NCBI GenBank assembly: GCA_030054835.1 | Contig: JASGVS010000005.1 | Coordinates: forward strand, 1-64,000 | From: UBA3910 sp002391465 | GTDB lineage: Bacteria; Bacillota; Limnochordia; Darwinibacteriales; Darwinibacteriaceae | Direction of reading: 5' to 3' | Length of the DNA: 64,000 nt | Shown here: positions 24,054 to 31,974 of the stretch, in pieces | Layout: every line of letters begins with the position of its first letter | How positions within the stretch are numbered: the first letter of the stretch is position 1 | Position numbers and translations under genes: made by a program | Notes under the pieces: model-generated | The model's database searches: none | What the model was told of the DNA's origin: nothing | What the model saw: the letters and a program-made list of their open reading frames with translations, nothing else

Positions 24054-25028
24054 CTAGATAGTTCTGCCGCAGCGTGCGCCCCAGCCAGCCAGGAAAACCC
24101 CATCGCGCCATATTTCTACTATTTCACACTGATTGGGACACCTATCACACAGATAACTATTGTTCCGGTAGGAGCTGCTCAATAGGCTCGTCCCCACAAA
24201 CTTGGTGATAGCGCCGGTGCGTTCAAGCCGCTCCTTGGCAAGGATGGCTGCTCCAATGGCTCCCATCACGTCAAAATGCTCAGGCACTTCGACCGGGCAG
24301 CCGATAAAGTCCTGCAGGGCGCGCCGCATTCCTTGGTTGGCGGCCACTCCCCCTTGGAAAAATACAACTGGAACCAATTCTTTTCCTTTGGCCACGTTGT
24401 TAAGGTAGTTCCTAGCCATTGAACTGCACAGCCCAGCAACAATATCCTCCATACTGTGGCCCAACTGCTGCTTATGAATCATATCCGACTCGGCAAAAAC
24501 GGTACAGCGACCTGCTATGCGCACCGGTGTGGTGCTGCCTAAGGCCAAGGAACCAAGCTGGTCAACGGGTATGCCCAGCCGCATCGCCTGCTGTTCCAGG
24601 AAAGAACCGGTACCTGCCGCACAAACCGTGTTCATGGCAAAATCTACAACCACACCATTTCTGATTACTATCAGTTTGGAATCCTGTCCCCCAATTTCAA
24701 TTACTGTCTGTACATCCCTGTTCTGGTTTAAGGCGGCAATGGCGTGAGCTGTGATCTCGTTTTTGACAACATCTGCTCCAAGTACCACTCCGGCCAGCTC
24801 CCTGCCGCTGCCCGTGGTCCCCACCCCCACCACTTCCCAATTACCGCCCTCGTACATCGCCTTAAGGCCCATCCTCAGAGCCTCTAAAGGAGCCCCCCGG
24901 GTCCGTAGATATCTTTTCCATACAACCGCCTTATCAGAGGGTTCCCGTCCGTCGTAGAGTATGAAATTCGTGCTTACGCTCCCCACGTCAACACCTAAAT
25001 AAACTTGTCTGGGACTGGCTTCAGACAC
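24054..25028 (-). CDS. BcrAD/BadFG-type acyl-CoA dehydratase activase
   Basis: 324-residue ASKHA-fold ATPase of the HgdC/BcrA/BadF family, which in known systems uses ATP to drive an electron into 2-hydroxyacyl-CoA dehydratase or benzoyl-CoA reductase. The phosphate-binding motif GVDVGSVST (12-20), IEIGGQDSKLI (110-120) and the two cluster cysteines in CAAGTGSF (C136) and GRCTVFAE (C175) are present. A C-terminal extension carries CDRCPNQC (C294, C297, C301) and C320, a further possible iron-sulfur or metal site. The GTG start (25028) overlaps the preceding gene by eight bases. No dehydratase alpha or beta subunit is seen nearby. Confidence 0.85.
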   Translation of the reverse strand: MSEASPRQVYLGVDVGSVSTNFILYDGREPSDKAVVWKRYLRTRGAPLEALRMGLKAMYEGGNWEVVGVGTTGSGRELAGVVLGADVVKNEITAHAIAALNQNRDVQTVIEIGGQDSKLIVIRNGVVVDFAMNTVCAAGTGSFLEQQAMRLGIPVDQLGSLALGSTTPVRIAGRCTVFAESDMIHKQQLGHSMEDIVAGLCSSMARNYLNNVAKGKELVPVVFFQGGVAANQGMRRALQDFIGCPVEVPEHFDVMGAIGAAILAKERLERTGAITKFVGTSLLSSSYRNNSYLCDRCPNQCEIVEIWRDGVFLAGWGARCGRTI

Positions 25029-26115
25029 TGGCGTAATGCCTCCTCTCCACCAGATCAACAAAGGCCTCAAGGCGAGTGGCTGTGCCTACCTCGGAAGAGT
25101 GTTCATCCACCACTAACGACATGATAGGTGTGCCAGTATCCACACTCACCTTGGGCAAGATACCCTGGGCTATAACCTCGGGCATACAGGCTAGGGGCAA
25201 AATGTGGATCACTCCGTCCAGACCGAAGCGGGCTAGTCTTATACTTCGGGCGACCGATTCCAAACCATGCCCACCAACAGATCCGCTCAAATAACCCTCG
25301 GCCCATTTCTGAAGTTCCTTCACGTACGAAAGGCCCAATAATCTCTTAAAGACATGGTCTTCCATCCAGCGTTTGAGGCTTATGGTGCGTACAACCTCCA
25401 CCCCTAAATTACCTAAATGCTCCTCTATATTCCTATTGGCAAAAGGCTCCACTACAGTATAAATCTCACCCACAAGGCCAATCCGGAGGTGAGTCTCCCC
25501 GTCCTTCTCCTTCGAAATGGCTTCAAACTGGTCCGCAGCCAGACGGCAGACCTCCCGCAAACGCCCCATGGTCTGGGCAGCGCGCACTGCATTCAGCCAT
25601 TGATTTAGCACCTGGGTGCTGGTACCCTTCGTTGCCTCCATTGGCCGAGTGGAGAGGGCGAGCACCTCTAACCATTCCACTACTGCCAGCTTAGCCCAAG
25701 CCAAACGAGCTGCATTGACCAGGCGAGCGGGGTTGGTCGGACCAAACACCCTGCGCAGGAAGGATATGGTTCCCCCTTCTAGTTTCCCTAGTGGTTCCAA
25801 GCTGAGAAAACCAACGTCTAGCCCCGCCTTTCGCAGAAGTACCTTCTGGGCTTCACCGTAATAACCTAAGCGGCAAGGACCGCAGCCGCCAATCATTAAG
25901 ACACTCTCGGCACCTGCCTCAATACCCTGCAGCATATTACCTAGAATTATCTTAAAAGGTAGGCACACATCTTCCGGACTAAGCCTGCTCCCAAGTTCCA
26001 GTGTGCTCTTATTGTTTGGGGGTGGGACAACTGGATCGTGTCCGACACCGTTGATCATTTCTTCCAGGGGAATGTATGCGCTGCCCAGATGGGGAAATGT
26101 GATCCTCACGCCCAT
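25021..26115 (-). CDS. CoA protein activase (dehydratase-activase-associated)
   Basis: 364-residue protein of the family annotated as CoA protein activase, found with BcrAD-type ATPases. Conserved cysteines lie in EDVCLPFK (C51) and GGCGPCRLGYYGE (C78, C81), plus LPLACMPEV later on, as in iron-sulfur-binding dehydratase-related proteins. The C-terminus (VVDEHSSEVGTATRLEAFVD) closely resembles the end of the next gene upstream (YDEHTSEVGMRTRLEAFFD), so the two are probably paralogous domains. It overlaps both neighbours. No enzymatic activity is assigned. Confidence 0.72.
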   Translation of the reverse strand: MGVRITFPHLGSAYIPLEEMINGVGHDPVVPPPNNKSTLELGSRLSPEDVCLPFKIILGNMLQGIEAGAESVLMIGGCGPCRLGYYGEAQKVLLRKAGLDVGFLSLEPLGKLEGGTISFLRRVFGPTNPARLVNAARLAWAKLAVVEWLEVLALSTRPMEATKGTSTQVLNQWLNAVRAAQTMGRLREVCRLAADQFEAISKEKDGETHLRIGLVGEIYTVVEPFANRNIEEHLGNLGVEVVRTISLKRWMEDHVFKRLLGLSYVKELQKWAEGYLSGSVGGHGLESVARSIRLARFGLDGVIHILPLACMPEVIAQGILPKVSVDTGTPIMSLVVDEHSSEVGTATRLEAFVDLVERRHYASV

Positions 26116-27017
26116 TCCCTCCGCTCCAGTAAATCAAAAAACGCTTCCAAACGGGTGCGCATACCAACTTCACTGGTGTGTTCATCGTAATGAAGCTCCA
26201 ATATCGGCAGTCTCCGCCCATCCAACCAATCTCGAACCAGGACGCCAAACAGAGCTTGGGCACCACAGCCAAAGGGAGCCGCTGTCACCAAGCCCTGGAC
26301 TGCCCCTCCAGCTTTCTCCACGGACTTCCACATCTGTCTAACTTCTGTCCAGAAGAATGGTTTCACAAGGGAAACGGGCTTCTCGTCCGTCTGATCCACC
26401 GTAAACGCGGCCGGGGTTAAGACCCTTAGGCCCAGATGTTCCAGTATCTTCAGCAAGCTACCGCTGAGATAGTCGTCAGCAAGGAGATAGCGAGGTCCCA
26501 GGACAAGAAGTGTGGGACCAGGTGCCGCCCCAATTCGCCTCTGTCCACTTCGTTCAAATAACCTCTGCTGCTTCTCGGCCTCTTCCCAGCTGCCGCAAAC
26601 AACCCTTTCAGGCGCGAACTGTCGGCCAAAGCGCAGATAACTGGCCTTCAACGCCTTTGGGCCTCGCCTACCATCGAGAACCGGGCTGAGGAGTCTGGTG
26701 CCTGGTGGCAGATACTGACCAACCAAATCGGGCAGGCCCAAAAAATTCGGGCAGATGTATTCATCTCGGCTTACACTGACAAGTTTTGGGACAAAAATCA
26801 GGTCTACCCCGGCTCGTGCCAACATGAGGACATGTCCCACATACGCCTTAACGGGTAGGCACATCCCGTCCACGCAAGTGGAAAGCCCACAATCCAAGGT
26901 TTCTTTGTTAGTTGGGGACGAAAAGACCACCTTGAATCCGAGGCCTTCCAAGTACGTTTTCCACAAGGGGTAGTAATGGAAGTAGTACAGAGCACGGGGA
27001 ATGCCGATTACAGACAT
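26106..27017 (-). CDS. DUF2229-type acyl-CoA dehydratase activase-related protein
   Basis: 303-residue protein starting SVIGIPRALYYFHYYPLWKTYLE, the DUF2229 signature associated with 2-hydroxyglutaryl-CoA dehydratase activators. Cysteines occur as DCGLSTCVDGMCLPVKAY, YICPNF and PFGCGAQALFG, consistent with iron-sulfur binding. In many Bacillota DUF2229, the BcrAD ATPase and the CoA protein activase are fused in one long polypeptide; here they are three separate, overlapping genes. The ATG at 27017 follows GGGAGG by seven bases and lies four bases beyond the germination gene stop codon, so synthesis is coupled to it. Confidence 0.78.
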   Translation of the reverse strand: MSVIGIPRALYYFHYYPLWKTYLEGLGFKVVFSSPTNKETLDCGLSTCVDGMCLPVKAYVGHVLMLARAGVDLIFVPKLVSVSRDEYICPNFLGLPDLVGQYLPPGTRLLSPVLDGRRGPKALKASYLRFGRQFAPERVVCGSWEEAEKQQRLFERSGQRRIGAAPGPTLLVLGPRYLLADDYLSGSLLKILEHLGLRVLTPAAFTVDQTDEKPVSLVKPFFWTEVRQMWKSVEKAGGAVQGLVTAAPFGCGAQALFGVLVRDWLDGRRLPILELHYDEHTSEVGMRTRLEAFFDLLERREWA

Positions 27018-27021
27018 GATA

Positions 27022-28506
27022 CTACCTCCCTCGCTGCCGTCTCCCCTCACCTTTGGCCTTTATGTCTTCCGGTTTGGTCAAACGAGGACGGTAGCCAACG
27101 TAGGGTATGGGATAGCGGAAAATGATCCGCATTAGCGCGCTGCCATCAAAGGGCACAAGGGGCCAGAGGTAGGGAATCCCGAAGGATTTGGTCAAGCCAA
27201 AAGTGAGCAAGATCAGCAGAAATCCGATACCCATTCCCCACCAGCCAGCAATAACGGTGGCAAAAAACAGAACATAACGAAAAAGCCTAATGGCGGAGCT
27301 AAACTCAATGCTGGGGGTGGCAAAACTGCACACTGCCGTAACCGCTGTGTACAGGATTGTCTCGGCGGTAAACAGTCCAACCTGAACCGCAAACTCCCCC
27401 AAGAGGGCAGCGCCGACAAGACCGAGGGATGTTGCCAGAGCATCCGGAGTATGAATCAGGGCCATGCGGATCAAGTCAAGACCCACCTCAAGCAGTAGAA
27501 ACTGAACCCAGAGGGCCAAACGACCCGGTTCCTTCGGCCCAATAAACGCCAGCCACTCAGGCAGATTGGAGCTGGTAGCCAAGGCGTACCAGACCGGAAT
27601 TAGGACAAGGGAGGCGAATATCCCCGCAGTCCTTACCCACCGCAGGTAGGTCCCAACCGGGGGATTTTGAAAATACTCCTCCGCGTGCTGCACAAAATGC
27701 CAAACGGTTACTGGCACCATTAAGGCAAAAGGTGTTGTATCAACTAAAATGATAATGTGTCCTTCCAACAGATGGGCGGTGGCCACATCAGGTCGCTCAG
27801 TGTAACGGGCAACCGGAAGGGGGTTGAAGACTGTACCTAGAATGTATTCCTCCAGGTTTTTACCACCCATGGGAAGGGCATCCCGATCAATAACGCCAAT
27901 CCGCGCCTTGACCTCTTCTACTAAACTGTCATCGGCAATATCGGCAATGTAACCAATGATTACGTCTGTTTTGGAGCGGCGCCCAACCTGCAGTGCTTCA
28001 AAGCGCAGATTAGGGTCGCGCAGGCGCCGGCGGATCAGATTGACATTAAAGAGGGCCGTTTCCACAAAGCCGTCCCTGGAACCGCGAGTTACCCGTTCAA
28101 GGGTAGGTTCTTCCGAACCTCTGATCACATATTGCCTCACATCCAGCACCACAACGCCTTGAATGCCGTCAATGAGGAGAAGCATTGGCCCGGATAGAAC
28201 TTGATCCATGGCCGCTTCCAGATTATCGGCCATACTCACTTCAAAAAAGGGAACTGCCTCCTGTACCAGCTGTTCCAGACTGCCCAAAGTAACACCTAGG
28301 CGAGGAATGAGCTGCAGGCGTTTCATGATTTCAATGACCGCACCATCGTTCACAAACCCATCAAAGAAAACTAGGGCTGCCTGCTTATGTGCTACCTTGA
28401 GGTCGCGGATGATTAGGTCAAACGTAACACCGAATCCCAGCTCCTCCTGGAGCACAGCCAGATTGTCCCGGAGGTTTTTTGAAACGGAATACTTATTCTC
28501 AGACAA
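27022..28506 (-). CDS. SpoVAF/GerA-type spore germination protein
   Basis: 494-residue protein of the GerA/SpoVAF family of nutrient-receptor A subunits in the spore inner membrane. The soluble N-terminal domain (FGVTFDLIIRDLKVA, then the FFDGFVNDGAV segment) is typical of SpoVAF, and the conserved middle segment NVNLIRRRLRDPNLRFEALQVGRRSKTDV is followed by hydrophobic segments (about residues 260-280, 300-320, 335-350, 395-450). The end IPYVGYRPRLTKP is typical. The start is TTG, seven bases after GGAGGAA. No spoVA genes are adjacent; instead three activase-type genes follow in the same transcript. Whether it acts with SpoVAF-like partners or as a receptor subunit is unclear. Confidence 0.9.
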   Translation of the reverse strand: MSENKYSVSKNLRDNLAVLQEELGFGVTFDLIIRDLKVAHKQAALVFFDGFVNDGAVIEIMKRLQLIPRLGVTLGSLEQLVQEAVPFFEVSMADNLEAAMDQVLSGPMLLLIDGIQGVVVLDVRQYVIRGSEEPTLERVTRGSRDGFVETALFNVNLIRRRLRDPNLRFEALQVGRRSKTDVIIGYIADIADDSLVEEVKARIGVIDRDALPMGGKNLEEYILGTVFNPLPVARYTERPDVATAHLLEGHIIILVDTTPFALMVPVTVWHFVQHAEEYFQNPPVGTYLRWVRTAGIFASLVLIPVWYALATSSNLPEWLAFIGPKEPGRLALWVQFLLLEVGLDLIRMALIHTPDALATSLGLVGAALLGEFAVQVGLFTAETILYTAVTAVCSFATPSIEFSSAIRLFRYVLFFATVIAGWWGMGIGFLLILLTFGLTKSFGIPYLWPLVPFDGSALMRIIFRYPIPYVGYRPRLTKPEDIKAKGEGRRQRGR

Positions 28507-28591
28507 ACTAATTCCTCCAAATACAGCAAGCGCCCTTATTCAGAGCGCCAGCGCTGCTTTGCGGAGCACTTTCGTGATGGGTAAACAACCA

Positions 28592-28924
28592 TCAGCGAAT
28601 GGTCGTTGGTACGAACAGATCAATAATCCCTATCACGAAGGCCGCCAAGAGTGCACCTACGAGAGAAACCGACATGCCTGGCACAATAAACTGGGCAGCC
28701 CAGATAATCACTGCCGAGACCAGAAAGCCCACTACTCCACGACTGTAGGGGGAAACGGTTTTACCCAGGAGACTTTCTACCACCCAACCCAGCGCTGCGA
28801 TCACAACTGCAGCAAAAAGGGCGTGAAAAAAGGACATGGTCTTAAATCCTGGCAGGATAAACCCCACCAGCATCAGTACTAAGGCTGACACGATAAAGCG
28901 AACTATAACGCCCATCCAATCCAC
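28592..28924 (-). CDS. Phage-holin-family (holin 4_2) membrane protein
   Basis: 110-residue protein with about four transmembrane helices (residues 7-25, 29-50, 62-82, 86-105) and very few charged residues, matching the phage holin 4 superfamily fold. Chromosomal members of this family in spore formers are not phage genes; no phage gene surrounds it. It precedes the SpoVAF-like gene by 85 bases on the same strand, so it could be the first gene of the germination operon. Start codon is GTG. Confidence 0.65.
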   Translation of the reverse strand: MDWMGVIVRFIVSALVLMLVGFILPGFKTMSFFHALFAAVVIAALGWVVESLLGKTVSPYSRGVVGFLVSAVIIWAAQFIVPGMSVSLVGALLAAFVIGIIDLFVPTTIR

Positions 28925-28965
28925 TGCCTCTCACTCCACTTCTCAATTTACTGAGACTAGTGTAA

Positions 28966-28998
28966 CCAAAAAACGGCTTGGATATGCCAAGCCGTTTT
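28966..28998 (-). terminator. Rho-independent terminator after dodecin
   Basis: A perfect twelve-base-pair hairpin (AAAACGGCTTGG arm, 28998-28970 on the minus strand) with a run of T at its 3' side overlaps the last bases of the intergenic gap after the dodecin stop codon. Confidence 0.88.
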
Positions 28999-29000
28999 CA

Positions 29001-29213
29001 TCAATGCTCTACTTTGAAGGCCACATGCACGTTAGCCCGGTAGCCAGTTATCTCACCCTGGGCATTCACCTGCCCGGTCCAGTTCATCACTTCTACACCG
29101 TTGATGCCCCGCAGTGTCCTAGCGGCTTCCTTCACCGCTGCCCGCACTGCATCTTCCCAACTGTGGTCCGAGTGGCCCACCAATTCAATCACTTTTGTTA
29201 CCTCGCCACCCAC
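29001..29213 (-). CDS. Dodecin family flavin-binding protein
   Basis: 70-residue protein that matches dodecin, a small dodecameric protein storing or buffering flavins. The pattern KVIELVGHSDHSWEDAVRAAV, a helix, then INGVEVMNWTGQVNAQGEITGYRANVHVAFKVEH follows the family closely: one helix folded on a three-stranded sheet, with the tryptophan that stacks on the isoalloxazine rings (NWTG). The start is GTG, preceded by AGGGGG. It is a single gene with its own terminator. Confidence 0.92.
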   Translation of the reverse strand: MGGEVTKVIELVGHSDHSWEDAVRAAVKEAARTLRGINGVEVMNWTGQVNAQGEITGYRANVHVAFKVEH

Positions 29214-29258
29214 GGGTATCCCCCTTTTTTACTGTATCATACCCGGATTGGACTGTGT

Positions 29259-30215
29259 TTACCCAAGCACATTTGCACATAATCTCAATAAGTTTCCGCC
29301 CATAATTTTCTCAATGGCATCAACCGAATAGCCGCGCCCATTGAGCCCATCCGCCAGGATAAGTGTCCTGGAACAGTTCTCAAGGCCAATAGGAGTCTCA
29401 GTAATCCCGTCAAAGTCCGAACCTAAGCCCACGGTCTCAATACCGCCTACCTTCACCAAGTAATCGATGTGATTCAAAACATCGTCCAGTGTAGCGGCAC
29501 CGCTGGAAGTCAAAAAAGCTGTGCAAAAGTTGACACCTATTACGCCGCCCCCATCGGCTATAGCCCTGATCTGCTCATCCGTTAAGTTGCGGGGATGATC
29601 ACACAGAGCCTTGGCGTTAGAGTGGGAAGCTATAACCGGGCTGCTGCTTGCCTCAATTACATCCCAAAATCCCGGTTCATTTAGATGCGAAACATCGATC
29701 AGCATACCTAGGCGATTCATTTCCTCCACCACTTCTAATCCGAAACGGCTCAAGCCGCCTCCTTCCGGCCCCTCCATTTGGCCCGCTCCCAGATCGTTGC
29801 GGAAATTCCAAGTCAGGGTCAAAAGCCGCACTCCCAGCCGATAGAGATTGCGGAGATGGGCGAGTTTGCCCTCCAACGCTTCACCGCCCTCAACTGCCAA
29901 CAAACACGCCAAACGACCTGTGGCCTGGGCAGCACGTATATCCTGAGCTGAGCCGGCAAAGGTAAGATAGTCTGGGTAGTCATCAAGCATAGTCCAGAAG
30001 AAGTCTATCTTCTCCAGCGTGTCATGGAGGGCCAGACCATTGTAACTGCGGGGATGGACAAATGCAGCCCAAAACTGGGCCCCAATGTTACCCTGGCGCA
30101 GATACTCCAAATTCACATGTCCTTCTGCCCCCGCCAACGTCTGTCGCGGCCTGGAAATGCGGGATGAGGTAAGCAGAAGGGACAGTGTGTCGATATGAGC
30201 ATCGAAGATTAGCAT
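29259..30215 (-). CDS. Membrane dipeptidase (peptidase family M19)
   Basis: 318-residue zinc dipeptidase of the renal dipeptidase family. The metal-binding opening FDAHIDTL holds the HxD motif; LLAVEGGEAL holds the bridging glutamate; LIDVSHLNEPGFWDV and VIASHSNAKALCDHPRNLTDEQI hold the histidine ligands; GIETVGLGSDFDGI is the C-terminal active-site aspartate segment. It lacks a signal peptide, so it is likely cytoplasmic, as in many Bacillota. The start ATG at 30215 lies eight bases after GGGGAGG. It follows the spoVS terminator. The physiological dipeptide is unknown. Confidence 0.93.
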   Translation of the reverse strand: MLIFDAHIDTLSLLLTSSRISRPRQTLAGAEGHVNLEYLRQGNIGAQFWAAFVHPRSYNGLALHDTLEKIDFFWTMLDDYPDYLTFAGSAQDIRAAQATGRLACLLAVEGGEALEGKLAHLRNLYRLGVRLLTLTWNFRNDLGAGQMEGPEGGGLSRFGLEVVEEMNRLGMLIDVSHLNEPGFWDVIEASSSPVIASHSNAKALCDHPRNLTDEQIRAIADGGGVIGVNFCTAFLTSSGAATLDDVLNHIDYLVKVGGIETVGLGSDFDGITETPIGLENCSRTLILADGLNGRGYSVDAIEKIMGGNLLRLCANVLG

Positions 30216-30230
30216 GTACATAACCTCCCC

Positions 30231-30264
30231 AAAAAATAAGGGCCCGCCCCTGTTGGGGCCGGCC
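30231..30264 (-). terminator. Rho-independent terminator after spoVS
   Basis: A GC-rich ten-base stem with one mismatch (GGCCGGCCCC against GGGGCGGGCC, 30264-30241, minus strand) is followed by TTATTTTTTG. It starts 21 bases after the spoVS stop. Confidence 0.83.
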
Positions 30265-30285
30265 TCTTACCCGTGGCATTGAATG

Positions 30286-30546
30286 CTACCTGGGTTCCAC
30301 GATAAGCTTGATCGCGGTCCGTTCATCATCCTCAATCATAACATCAGTAAACGCAGGAACGCAGACCAAGTCCACTCCACTGGGGGCCACAAAACCTCTA
30401 GCTATTGCCACTGCCTTAACTGCCTGATTTAACGCGCCAGCACCGATAGCTTGAATTTCGGCTCGACCCTCTTCGCGGATCTTCCCAGCTAACGCACCAG
30501 CAACTTTGTTTGGCACAGACTTAGCCGACACCTTTAATACTTCCAT
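30286..30546 (-). CDS. spoVS: Stage V sporulation protein S
   Basis: 86-residue Alba-like protein whose sequence follows SpoVS closely: EVLKVSAKSVPNKVAGALAG, the GRAEIQAIGAGALNQAVKAVAIARGF core and the ending VPAFTDVMIEDDERTAIKL. In Bacillus it affects spore coat assembly and division-related checkpoints and depends on sigma-H. A strong AAAGGAGG site precedes the ATG and a sigma-H-like promoter is present upstream, matching the known regulation. It is bounded by its own terminator. Confidence 0.97.
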   Translation of the reverse strand: MEVLKVSAKSVPNKVAGALAGKIREEGRAEIQAIGAGALNQAVKAVAIARGFVAPSGVDLVCVPAFTDVMIEDDERTAIKLIVEPR

Positions 30547-30608
30547 GTAGAGTGACCTCCTTTAGTAAAAATGTTACGCCCATACGCAGTGCTTATCATA
30601 ACGTATAT

Positions 30609-30635
30609 ATTAGATGTATATTGGAAAATTCCTCT
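30609..30635 (-). promoter_or_regulatory. spoVS: Sigma-H-type promoter of spoVS
   Basis: On the minus strand AGAGGAATT (30635-30627) fits the sigma-H -35 pattern RnAGGAWWW exactly, and ATCTAAT (30615-30609) fits six of seven bases of the -10 pattern RnnGAAT at the standard 11-base spacing. It lies 63 to 89 bases before the spoVS ATG and just after the ymdB stop codon. Confidence 0.62.
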
Positions 30636-30647
30636 TTTTATGCACAA

Positions 30648-31418
30648 TTATTCCAATTTCAAGCCAAAAATGCTGCTCGCGGTGCCCGATTCGTGAAGCT
30701 CGATTACAGCACCAGTTAGCTGAGCAGGGCCTTTAGCAACGGGAAAACGAGCAGGCAGTTGGGTGAGGAACTTATTGATTACTACCTCCGGGTCAACGCC
30801 AAGCACACTGTCGATGGGACCGCACATACCCAAATCGGTGATGAAAGCTGTACCCTTAGGCAGGATCCTTTCATCGGCGGTTAGAACGTGGGTGTGGGTA
30901 CCTACCACCGCACTTACCCTCCCGTCCAGATACAATGCCAAAGCGATTTTCTCCGAGGTAGCCTCGGCATGAAAGTCTATGATGCAGTGTTTCACATGCT
31001 TAGGCAGTTCTGACAGAATGTGGTCAGCGGTACGGAACGGGCAGTCAAAATCCTGCATAAAGGCCCGACCAATCAGGTTAACCACTGCAATCGGACCCAG
31101 GCTGGTGTCGTGGATGTAGACTGAAGAGCCTGGTACCCCCGGCGGGTAGTTGGCCGGCCGCAAAATGCGCGGCTCAGATATTATGTACGCGTACATCTCC
31201 CTCTGATCCCAGATGTGATTGCCACTGGTGAGGACATCTATCCCCAAATCAAAGAGTTCCTCCGCAACCTTTCTGGTCAACCCGAATCCGCCAGAAGCGT
31301 TTTCCCCATTGGCAATTATCAATTCTGGCTTATACTTTTCTTTCAACATGGGCAGATACTCGGCCACGATTTTTCTACCTGGCCGGCCGTAGATATCCCC
31401 TAACAACAAAACATTCAC
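30648..31418 (-). CDS. ymdB: YmdB-type metallophosphoesterase (TIGR00282)
   Basis: 256-residue calcineurin-like phosphoesterase. All metal-ligand motifs are visible: LGDIYGRPGRK, NGENASGGFG, SGNHIWDQREMY, DFHAEATSEK and VGTHTHVLTADE. In Bacillus the orthologue YmdB hydrolyses cyclic nucleotides and affects biofilm and sporulation. It overlaps the end of an uncharacterised gene by four bases and follows rny in the same operon, as in other Bacillota, where ymdB lies beside rny. Confidence 0.94.
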   Translation of the reverse strand: MNVLLLGDIYGRPGRKIVAEYLPMLKEKYKPELIIANGENASGGFGLTRKVAEELFDLGIDVLTSGNHIWDQREMYAYIISEPRILRPANYPPGVPGSSVYIHDTSLGPIAVVNLIGRAFMQDFDCPFRTADHILSELPKHVKHCIIDFHAEATSEKIALALYLDGRVSAVVGTHTHVLTADERILPKGTAFITDLGMCGPIDSVLGVDPEVVINKFLTQLPARFPVAKGPAQLTGAVIELHESGTASSIFGLKLE

Positions 31419-31921
31419 TGTTCACTCACTCCCGCTAGCGGAATACTGAAGACCAACACCCTGCCGTCCTGTCTGAAACCGCTCAAACGTTCGCGGCCCA
31501 CAGTCTTTGCCTCAGAGAGCAGAAGTTCAATCAAGGCATTGTTTTCCCAATCGTCCTCTACCTCAGGCGGTCCTTCCCTGACGATTATTTCACCACAGGA
31601 TTGATTGAGCAGCTCCATCGTCAGATTTAGCTCAGCCAGTGAAAGGGTGGCCATATCCCGTTTGATTTCTAAAATGGTAAGCTGGGAATTGCCAGAAAGC
31701 GTAATAGTGTTTATGCGCGGCGCCTTTTTCTGCAGGCGATGGAAAACAGCAAGATGAGACCGGTAAGTGGCCGATAAAGCCTCCTGGTCCTCCAGACGAC
31801 CTTTTAGCAGAAAAACCATGCGGAGCACCTGTTCATCAGGTTCATAGTGTACAGCGCTCATTTCAGGAAAACGGACTAAAAGCGTTACCAATAAATCTAC
31901 TTGAGAAGCTGTTTCTCCCAT
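31415..31921 (-). CDS. Uncharacterised protein between rny and ymdB
   Basis: 168-residue soluble protein with no signal peptide, no membrane segment and no motif I recognise. It is rich in leucine and acidic residues, with predicted alternating strand and helix; cysteine is almost absent. It begins 53 bases after the rny stop and its last four bases overlap ymdB, so it is translated in step with these RNA- and cyclic-nucleotide-related genes. That tight placement suggests a linked function, but none can be named. Confidence 0.55.
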   Translation of the reverse strand: MGETASQVDLLVTLLVRFPEMSAVHYEPDEQVLRMVFLLKGRLEDQEALSATYRSHLAVFHRLQKKAPRINTITLSGNSQLTILEIKRDMATLSLAELNLTMELLNQSCGEIIVREGPPEVEDDWENNALIELLLSEAKTVGRERLSGFRQDGRVLVFSIPLAGVSEQ

Positions 31922-31974
31922 GGCAGTCCCTCCACCTCCATCCAGCGAAAATAAAACCAGGCGGCTGCCTGGTT

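Noticed and set aside
24054..27017. A complete 2-hydroxyacyl-CoA dehydratase operon
   Set aside because: The dehydratase alpha and beta subunits (HgdAB/BcrBC-type) are absent from the neighbourhood; only activase-type and related proteins are present.
28507..28591. Possible terminator before the germination gene (GC-rich inverted repeat near 28535-28565)
   Set aside because: The repeat AGCGCTGGCGCT has no T tract and is short; transcription probably continues from the holin-like gene.
28208..28882. 224-codon plus-strand frame across the germination and holin-like genes
   Set aside because: It spans two genes on the opposite strand and an intergenic gap, with low-complexity composition and no motif.
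28592..28924. Prophage remnant suggested by the holin-type protein
   Set aside because: No other phage gene, integrase or attachment site is near; the family is common in bacterial chromosomes next to sporulation genes.
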